A stretch of DNA of 12,468 nt from an uncultured Bacteroidia bacterium. Lineage in GTDB: Bacteria > Bacteroidota > Bacteroidia > SpSt-205. Shown piece after piece: positions 7,644 through 12,468 of the stretch. A program made the position numbers and the translations under genes. Each line of letters opens with the position of its first letter. The first letter of the stretch is position 1. The stretch covers positions 1 through 12,468 of the forward strand of contig CALKJV010000056.1 in the NCBI GenBank assembly GCA_937995505.1, read 5' to 3'. Below the pieces are notes generated by a model that saw only the letters and a list, made by a program, of their open reading frames with translations, did no database searches and was not told the DNA's origin.

Positions 7644-8828
7644 ATGGGGCGATGGTTTGGACCAGGCATCTTGGTAGCCGTGGGGTACATGGACCCTGGA
7701 AATTGGGCTACGGGGATTGAAGCCGGTAGCGGATATGGCTACCAGCTCGCCTGGGTGGTGCTTGCTTCTAGCTTAGCGGCTCTCTTGCTCCAGATCATGG
7801 CCGCCCGACTCGGACTCTACACACAAAAAGACCTTGTAGGGCTGGGGTACACCTACTTTCCTAAGCCAATGGCGGACCTTTTGGCGGGCACGGCTTTTTT
7901 AGCGGTGGTAGCCACCGACCTAGCAGAAGTACTGGGATTTGCGCTCGCTCTGTACCTTTTGACAGGCCTGCCCTTACTCGTGGGGGCTACGCTGGCGCTT
8001 TTGGAAGTGATCCTCGTGCTGTACTGGACGGCTCGGCGCCCCCGTCTCTTGGAAACCCTCATCGGCGGGCTAACATTGGCGATCATAGGCATCTTTGCCT
8101 ACGAGCTAGCCCTGCTCCAGCCTCCTGCTGCAAGTATAGCTCGAGGACTCCTTCCGACAGGCTTCCCAGATAAGCAGGCGCTGTACCTGGCCATGGGTCT
8201 CATCGGAGCCACAATTATGCCGCACAACCTCTACCTCCACAGCGCTTGGGTACGGAAGCGCTTCGCCGGAGACTTGGCCGCTCAAGCCCGTGCGATAAGC
8301 CGAGACACCTCCCTCAGCTTAGCTATCGCCTTTTTCGTGAATGTAGCGCTTGTGATTACCACAGCTGCTCTGCGCGCAGCGCCCGACCCAGCCCAGCGAT
8401 GGGGCATTGAAGAAGCGTATCGTCTCTTCCAACCTACGCTAGGTTCTGCAGCTATGATAGCCTTCGGGGTAGCGCTACTCCTTTCCAGCCACAACGCTAC
8501 CCTCACCAGCACGCTCACTGGGCAAATTGTCTTGGAGTATCTACTTCCTCAGCGGCTTTCCCCGACTCTGCGCGCGGTGGTGCTACGCAGTGCTAGCCTT
8601 TTACCTGCCATCTTAGCGCTCATACTCTGGGGCGAAGAGCAAGTCAGCGCACTACTTGTGCTTTCCCAAGTGCTCCTCTCGCTCCAGCTGCCGTTTGTAC
8701 TCTTACCCATGCTGTACTTTTTGTGGCGTGTGCCGGCTGCCGTACCCAGCCGACCTGTCTTATGGCTTACGTATGGGATTAGCCTCAGCGTAACCCTCCT
8801 CAACTTTTACCTCCTCGCTACGCTGTAA
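7644..8828 (+). CDS. mntH: NRAMP-family Mn2+/Fe2+ transporter (MntH type)
   Basis: This inner-membrane, proton-coupled divalent metal importer takes up Mn2+ and/or Fe2+. From the start used here it has 394 residues and about 11 hydrophobic segments, the usual size. The metal site is intact: DPGNW (17-21) in the first helix, with D17 and N20 as ligands, and A189-x-x-M192 followed by PHN in the sixth; the Met marks a transition-metal rather than Mg2+ transporter. The reading frame also permits a TTG start at 7611, adding 11 residues (PVQKSFTFAE) that are not typical of the family. I prefer ATG 7644 because it places the protein at the usual MGRWFGPG beginning and lies 5 nt after a TACCTTTG promoter box that the longer version would have to contain. 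It is followed 17 nt later by the superoxide dismutase gene, which favours a manganese role. Confidence 0.92.
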   Translation: MGRWFGPGILVAVGYMDPGNWATGIEAGSGYGYQLAWVVLASSLAALLLQIMAARLGLYTQKDLVGLGYTYFPKPMADLLAGTAFLAVVATDLAEVLGFALALYLLTGLPLLVGATLALLEVILVLYWTARRPRLLETLIGGLTLAIIGIFAYELALLQPPAASIARGLLPTGFPDKQALYLAMGLIGATIMPHNLYLHSAWVRKRFAGDLAAQARAISRDTSLSLAIAFFVNVALVITTAALRAAPDPAQRWGIEEAYRLFQPTLGSAAMIAFGVALLLSSHNATLTSTLTGQIVLEYLLPQRLSPTLRAVVLRSASLLPAILALILWGEEQVSALLVLSQVLLSLQLPFVLLPMLYFLWRVPAAVPSRPVLWLTYGISLSVTLLNFYLLATL

Positions 8829-8833
8829 GGGCG

Positions 8834-8841
8834 TATTTTTG
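8834..8841 (+). promoter_or_regulatory. Bacteroidota -7 element (TATTTTTG) directly before the superoxide dismutase start
   Basis: TATTTTTG is an exact TAnnTTTG match in the 17-nt gap after the NRAMP gene, again exactly 4 nt (TAGC) before the ATG (8846). It would give a leaderless transcript. No convincing -33 TTG is seen. The gene may therefore be expressed both from here and by read-through from the transporter gene. Confidence 0.6.
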
Positions 8842-8845
8842 TAGC

Positions 8846-9565
8846 ATGGATAGACGCACGTTTTTAGCGGCCTTAGGAGCGCTCGCTGTAGGAGCCTGGC
8901 GAAGGCCCGCCCCCCGCCTGCCTTTTCAACCTGAGCTAAACTTAGCAGGCCGATACCCCTTCTCTCTGCCAGACCTGCCCTATCCCTACGAGGCGCTAGA
9001 ACCGGCTATTGATGCCGCTACCATGAAAGTACACCACCAAGGCCACCACGCCGGGTATGTGAATAACCTCAATCGCGCCTTAGAAGCCCTACCTGAGTGG
9101 CAGAGCGAGTCGCTAGAAGGGCTTCTAACCAAATTAGACAAGCTCCCAGCTGCTCAGCGTACAGCCATACGTAATAATGGCGGAGGGCACTGGAATCATA
9201 CTTTTTTCTGGCCGCTTCTAGCCCCCAAACCGCAAGAACCCTCTCCCGCTCTGCAAAAACGCATCAGTGATACCTTCGGTAGCTGGACGGCCTTTCGGGG
9301 GCAGCTCTTAGATGCAGGGATGCGTGTATTTGGCTCGGGCTGGGTCTGGATCGTCAAAACTCCCAATGACCAACTCCAAATCACCACTACCCCCAACCAA
9401 GATAACCCCCTCATGCCCTATGCGGAGGTTCAGGGTACCCCTGTACTTGGGATAGATGTCTGGGAGCACGCCTACTACCTCAAATACCAGAACCGCCGTG
9501 CCGAGTATCTCGCCGCTGTCTGGCAAATCCTCAACTGGCAAAAAGTAGAGCAGCTCCTTGGGTAG
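8846..9565 (+). CDS. sodA: Tat-exported superoxide dismutase, Mn type
   Basis: The enzyme dismutates superoxide to oxygen and hydrogen peroxide. The 239 residues are about 35 longer than a cytoplasmic Mn/Fe-SOD because of an N-terminal extension: MDRRTFLAALGALAVGAW fits a twin-arginine signal (R3-R4, then a moderately hydrophobic stretch), so it is predicted to fold and load metal in the cytoplasm before export. Metal ligands are all present: H63 (KVHHQGHH), H118 (NHTFFW), D204 and H208 (DVWEHAYY); the gateway residues H67 and Y71 are also in place. The Gly before H115 (GGGHWNH) and Gln185 in NQDNPL match the Mn-type rather than the Fe-type pattern, though cambialistic use cannot be excluded. 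It lies 17 nt after the Mn/Fe importer gene, with its own -7 box, and overlaps the next gene by 8 nt. Confidence 0.93.
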   Translation: MDRRTFLAALGALAVGAWRRPAPRLPFQPELNLAGRYPFSLPDLPYPYEALEPAIDAATMKVHHQGHHAGYVNNLNRALEALPEWQSESLEGLLTKLDKLPAAQRTAIRNNGGGHWNHTFFWPLLAPKPQEPSPALQKRISDTFGSWTAFRGQLLDAGMRVFGSGWVWIVKTPNDQLQITTTPNQDNPLMPYAEVQGTPVLGIDVWEHAYYLKYQNRRAEYLAAVWQILNWQKVEQLLG

Positions 9566-11333
9566 GCTCTATCGCATCGCAGCGGGGCTTTTCCTGCTAG
9601 GCATTGTAGCGATGGGAGCAGTGTGGATGTATCAGCGCTTCCAGCAGCCGCCGGCTCGCCCCGCTGCCTGGCAAAACCTTCCCCAAGGCTTCTACGCAGC
9701 GGTATATGTCCCTTCGTTTAGCCGCTCGTGGAAGGCCCTACTCCATAGCCCCTTGCAAGCGCACCGAGAAGCCCCCTACCTGCAGCCGCTCCTACGCCAA
9801 GGCGCAGCTTGGGATAGCCTCCTTCAAGAGGTGCCGCAGCTGCGCGAAAACCTCTACAATCGCGCCGTACTGGCAGCGATATACCCCGAGGGTACCCTGT
9901 ACCTTCTAGAAGCGCCCTTCCTGGCAGAGGTGCCCGACTGGAGAGAAGGAATGCGCAGCTTAGCACAGAAGCAGGGCTGGAGCGTAGAGCTGTACGAGAC
10001 CGAGGGGTACACGCTTTGGAAGGTTCTGGGGGGCTTTATGGCGCCGGCAGGACAGTTCCTCGCCTACGCCCAGCAGCCTCGGCTTATCACTCGTTTCCTG
10101 AGGGGAACTGAGGCGGCGCAGCCTCCCTGGCCCTGGGGAGAAGCAGCTTGGGTAGAGAGTCCTCCCTGGCTCGCTCTCGGATGGTCGGGCCCTGCCCTAC
10201 AAAAGGCCCTCCAACATCCCCTCCTCAGCTTTTTGGATAGCCTGCCGTGGGCAGAGCTGCAGCTTCACCTTACCGAAGAAGGCCTAACCGCTAAAGGCAC
10301 CTGGAGCCCACCTCGCGGCCTATGGCCTTACCTCGGACCGGCTTCTTTCAGTGTAGCGGAACTGTGTCCTAAAGCTACCCAGGCCCTCATTTCCTTCCGC
10401 CTACAAGACCCAGCTACCTACTATCACCATCGCCTAAAGCCCCTTCAGGCCAAATATCAGCCCAAAGACCGAAGCACAACTGAAAGCTTTTTTAGAAAAA
10501 TTGCCGGCGAAGTAGGAATCGCACATGTTCAAGAGCCGTTATTACTTTTTCGCTTACGGGAGCCAGAGGCCATCCTACCTAAGGAGGCTGTTCCATCTCT
10601 GAGTAGCTATCGGGGCTATCCCATACATCGGGCATCTGTCGGACCGCTCCTGCAAGCCTTTCTAGGAGAAGCTTTCGTAGGGTGGGAACGGCCTTACTGG
10701 CTACAGCTAGGCGAGTGGCTCCTCTTAGCGCGTACACCTCAACCCCTCCAGGCTGCCATAGAAGCCTATATCCAGCGCCAGACCCTCTACGAGAAACCTG
10801 AATTTGCCCAGAAGCTTCCTAGCGCCCCCAAAGGAGCCCGGGTTTTAGGCTACTTTGCTTTAGAAAATCCGGACTGGTTACGCTCCTGGCTCTCGCCCAA
10901 CCTGTACCCTCGCTGGCAGGCCCTGCTTAGCCCTTGGCAAATCGGTTACCTGGCTCTAAGCCCCTCAGATACCACCTCTGCGCACTGCACCATACAACTC
11001 TACTGGCGAGAAAGTACCTCTCGCCCCCGTGAGGACCTTCCTCTGCTCCAGCCCCTCCCCTCCATAGTGCAACAGGACTCAAGCTTAGAGGGCCTGCAAG
11101 AAGAATACTACCCTAACGGCGTCTTGCGAAAGCGCATGACCTACATCAGCGGCGTATTAGAGGGCGAATACACAGAATATCATCCCAATGGTGCGCTAAA
11201 AGTGCAGGGTTACTACGAGCAAGGGCAGAAGGTAGGGAAGTGGCGCTACTTTTCCAGCAAGGGGGAGCTGCTGCGAGAAGAGGTATGGAGCGCGGAAGAA
11301 GAGCCCGTCACGAGCAGCGGTGCTGAGCCTTGA
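9558..11333 (+). CDS. Membrane-anchored protein of unknown function with MORN/YwqK-like C-terminal repeats
   Basis: I do not recognise the main body of this 591-residue protein. One hydrophobic helix at about 7-25 (IAAGLFLLGIVAMGAVWMY) should anchor it with the rest outside the cytoplasm; there is no lipobox. Residues about 35-500 form a large domain rich in Trp, Leu and Pro, starting PQGFYAAVYVPSF, which loosely recalls DUF3352-like extracytoplasmic proteins; this resemblance is weak. Residues 515-582 contain about three repeats of the form YYPNG.L...-Y..G...G, typical of MORN_2/YwqK repeats. The TTG start is the only one available that keeps the membrane helix: an in-frame stop lies 12 nt upstream, and the next ATG (9612) would cut the helix. 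The start overlaps the superoxide dismutase stop by 8 nt, suggesting coupled translation. Its 3' end overlaps the convergent minus-strand gene by 26 bp. Confidence 0.8.
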   Translation: MGRLYRIAAGLFLLGIVAMGAVWMYQRFQQPPARPAAWQNLPQGFYAAVYVPSFSRSWKALLHSPLQAHREAPYLQPLLRQGAAWDSLLQEVPQLRENLYNRAVLAAIYPEGTLYLLEAPFLAEVPDWREGMRSLAQKQGWSVELYETEGYTLWKVLGGFMAPAGQFLAYAQQPRLITRFLRGTEAAQPPWPWGEAAWVESPPWLALGWSGPALQKALQHPLLSFLDSLPWAELQLHLTEEGLTAKGTWSPPRGLWPYLGPASFSVAELCPKATQALISFRLQDPATYYHHRLKPLQAKYQPKDRSTTESFFRKIAGEVGIAHVQEPLLLFRLREPEAILPKEAVPSLSSYRGYPIHRASVGPLLQAFLGEAFVGWERPYWLQLGEWLLLARTPQPLQAAIEAYIQRQTLYEKPEFAQKLPSAPKGARVLGYFALENPDWLRSWLSPNLYPRWQALLSPWQIGYLALSPSDTTSAHCTIQLYWRESTSRPREDLPLLQPLPSIVQQDSSLEGLQEEYYPNGVLRKRMTYISGVLEGEYTEYHPNGALKVQGYYEQGQKVGKWRYFSSKGELLREEVWSAEEEPVTSSGAEP

Positions 11334-11865
11334 GCTTTTCACGGTAAGTCGCTGCCCCTGGTGGGAGCGTCGCAGTCGCTGCCCGTTCTATCCAATAGCA
11401 AGCTGAGTCGGCCTGTAGCTGTGCAAGGAAGAGATAGGCAGGCCCACAGGTAGAATCTTTTTCCAGGGCCTGGTGAAGGTACAGGAGGGCTTTTTCCGTC
11501 TGACCAGTATGCGCCGCCAGCCGAGCCAGATAGGCCACTGCCCACGCATCCTCCCGGAGCTGCTGTAAACGCTGAATATACAACATCGGAGGGCCCTCCA
11601 CGGTCTCTGGAGCGTACAGTAACCGATACATGACTACTAAGGCATAGGCCCGCTGAGCGGTATCCGACACAGGTAAGGCAGCGAGTCGGGCCTTTTCTGA
11701 AGCGGGTAGATCTTGGCCAGCCTCTAAGCGCCAGAAAGCCTCAGAAAGCTCAGCTATCGGGTCCGTAAGGCGCTGCGGGAGGGTAGTACGGCGCAAGCCC
11801 CACAATCCTACGAGCACAAGGAGGGCACTCCCCAGCCAAAGGAGCCATTTAGGATTTCTCCACAA
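11308..11865 (-). CDS. Small membrane-anchored TPR-like protein
   Basis: From the start chosen here this is a 185-residue protein. A hydrophobic helix at about 6-22 (KWLLWLGSALLVLVGLWG) is followed by an all-helical, Ala/Leu-rich region. Around residues 110-165, AYLARLAAHTGQTEKALLYL and the next helix fit a TPR unit (small residues at the TPR positions, then a second helix with AYLFLAQLQ). It is likely a membrane-tethered scaffold, but no partner is evident. The open frame runs further upstream to 12021, but that part lies over the HU gene and reads like a shadow (Cys- and Ser-rich, no domain). TTG 11865 is therefore chosen: it precedes the membrane helix by a few residues and overlaps the HU gene end by 17 nt. 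An ATG at 11848 is out of frame. The 3' end overlaps the convergent MORN-tail gene by 26 bp. Confidence 0.65.
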   Translation of the reverse strand: MWRNPKWLLWLGSALLVLVGLWGLRRTTLPQRLTDPIAELSEAFWRLEAGQDLPASEKARLAALPVSDTAQRAYALVVMYRLLYAPETVEGPPMLYIQRLQQLREDAWAVAYLARLAAHTGQTEKALLYLHQALEKDSTCGPAYLFLAQLQADSACYWIERAATATLPPGAATYREKLKAQHRCS

Positions 11866-12160
11866 AGCGCCGTAACAATTGAGGGTTTTGCTGGAGGGCC
11901 TCTTGGAGCTTCCGAGCCGGTGAAAAGTCAACCCGCAAGCGAGCTGGAAGCTGCAGCGTCTCCCCTGTGTTGAGATTTCGGGCAGTTCGGGGACGCCGTA
12001 GCGATAGGGAAAAGGTCCCAAAATCCCGCAAGGTCAGGGTTTCTCCTCGTAAGAGCTCTTCCTGTAATACAGCCAGGAAGGCCTCCACCACCGCAGCCAC
12101 ATCTGCTCGCTTCAAGCCTGTGCGCTTACTAACGCTCTGTACCAATCGCCGGCGGCTCAT
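11849..12160 (-). CDS. HU/IHF-family DNA-binding protein with Leu at the arm-tip position 63
   Basis: This is a 103-residue histone-like protein that should bind and bend DNA as a dimer. The fold is easily followed: N-terminal helices (LVQSVSKRTGLKRADVAAVV), the core strand TLTLRDFGTFSL (41-52), the DNA-binding arm RPRTARNLNTGETLQLP (56-72) and the C-terminal helix (PARKLQEAL, 81-89). In almost all HU and IHF proteins position 63 at the arm tip is the Pro that intercalates between base pairs (RNPxTG); here it is Leu63 (RNLNTG, codon CTC). The tail after about residue 90 is a little longer than usual. ATG 12160 is preferred to a TTG at 12172 because it gives the standard N-terminus and the TTG lies inside a TAGATTTG promoter box. 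The gene starts inside the end of the protease gene and its stop overlaps the TPR-like gene. Confidence 0.9.
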   Translation of the reverse strand: MSRRRLVQSVSKRTGLKRADVAAVVEAFLAVLQEELLRGETLTLRDFGTFSLSLRRPRTARNLNTGETLQLPARLRVDFSPARKLQEALQQNPQLLRRFVEKS

Positions 12161-12468
12161 AAGAAGAGGCAAATCTACGATAGCGCTCCCAAGCTTGCTC
12201 TAATACTTGCACAGGTATGGCAAAGGTTAGCCCCTCGTAGGTACCCGAAGCCCCTGCTATATCCGATACCATCCCCACGACGTAGCCCTCTCGGTCTAAA
12301 ACGGGACTCCCTGAGCTCCCTGGCTGAGCAGGGATAGACAGCTGGAGAAAAGGATGCGCCAGCGAAGCTAAGTAGCGATTTTCACCAGAGATGAAGCCCT
12401 CTGCAAGTGAACCCAAAAGACCCCACGGCGCACCATAGGCCAGCACCGTCGTACCGATAGGTGGTATC
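12129..12468 (-). CDS. Trypsin-like (S1C/HtrA-type) serine protease, C-terminal part
   Basis: Only the last 112 residues or so are in the window; the gene continues past position 12468, so the His and Asp of the triad are not visible. The readable part is typical of the second barrel of HtrA-like proteases: GTTVLAYGAPWGLLGSLAEG, then QPGSSGSPVLDREGYVVGM containing the nucleophile (first Ser of the SGSP motif, equivalent to GNSGGP), and GLTFAIPV near the end. About 20 residues later the protein stops (IGTER), so no PDZ domain follows, unlike DegP/HtrA itself. It may be an exported or membrane-bound quality-control protease, but the N-terminus is needed to say where it acts. Its last 32 nt overlap the start of the HU gene. 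Confidence 0.82.
   Translation of the reverse strand, partial: IPPIGTTVLAYGAPWGLLGSLAEGFISGENRYLASLAHPFLQLSIPAQPGSSGSPVLDREGYVVGMVSDIAGASGTYEGLTFAIPVQVLEQAWERYRRFASSYEPPAIGTER
12170..12177 (-). promoter_or_regulatory. Bacteroidota -7 element (TAGATTTG) for the HU gene
   Basis: On the minus strand TAGATTTG matches TAnnTTTG and lies 9 nt before ATG 12160, inside the last codons of the protease gene. Transcription would begin about 4-5 nt before the HU start codon, giving a very short leader. This supports ATG 12160 over the TTG at 12172, which falls within the box. Confidence 0.45.

Noticed and set aside
9612..11333. ATG 9612 as the start of the MORN-tail protein
   Set aside because: It would remove most of the single membrane helix; TTG 9558 keeps it and fits the short overlap with the preceding gene.
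11313..11338. Possible bidirectional terminator between the convergent genes (CAGC-GGT-GCTG then TTTT)
   Set aside because: The stem is only 4 bp, lies within both coding sequences, and is followed by a very short T-run.
11866..12021. Upstream extension of the TPR-like gene (52 residues before the TTG 11865)
   Set aside because: It lies over the HU gene in another frame, has no domain-like character, and would place the membrane helix far inside the protein.
12161..12172. TTG start adding four residues to the HU protein
   Set aside because: ATG 12160 gives the standard HU N-terminus and correct residue numbering at the arm tip; the TTG is part of a -7 box.
11967..12203. Plus-strand 78-residue open frame opposite the HU gene
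   Set aside because: Antisense shadow of the HU coding sequence: basic, no recognisable motif, no promoter or start signal.

Overview
The window looks like a chromosomal segment of a Bacteroidota bacterium. Three things point there: an outer-membrane protein joining a beta-propeller, carboxypeptidase-regulatory-like domains and an OmpA domain; an OlsF-type fused aminolipid acyltransferase; and repeated copies of the Bacteroidota -7 promoter element TAnnTTTG with no visible Shine-Dalgarno sequences. The DNA is moderately GC-rich and densely coded. The largest gap between genes is about 100 bp, and I see no tRNA, rRNA, CRISPR array, insertion sequence or phage gene.

Layout. Eight plus-strand genes fill positions 2-11333: (1) a secreted NHL-propeller/OmpA protein; (2) ribonuclease R, overlapping gene 1 by one base; (3) a short-chain polyprenyl diphosphate synthase; (4) a bifunctional O-/N-acyltransferase for aminolipids; (5) an unrecognised exported, possibly beta-barrel protein; (6) an NRAMP Mn/Fe importer; (7) a Tat-exported Mn-type superoxide dismutase; (8) a membrane-anchored protein of unknown function with a MORN/YwqK-like C-terminal tail. 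Three minus-strand genes occupy 11308-12468: a trypsin-like protease cut by the window edge, an HU/IHF-family protein, and a small membrane-anchored TPR-like protein. They are tightly overlapped and converge tail-to-tail on gene 8.

How they fit together. Genes 1, 3, 4 and 5 suggest an envelope theme (peptidoglycan anchoring, isoprenoids, aminolipids, outer membrane). Genes 6 and 7 form a plausible manganese/superoxide pair: import of Mn next to an exported Mn-type dismutase. RNase R and HU are housekeeping. No dedicated defence or mobile system is visible.

The most striking signal is regulatory. TAnnTTTG (or a one-mismatch form) lies exactly 4 nt before the start codons of four genes (4114, 5078, 6955, 8846), and 5 nt before an internal ATG of the NRAMP gene that I therefore take as its true start (7644). 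With the usual Bacteroidota distance from the -7 element to the transcription start, these mRNAs would begin at or next to the start codon, meaning leaderless or nearly leaderless expression. It also means many apparent operon members may have their own promoters. All readings were made by eye; no homology search or folding was run.
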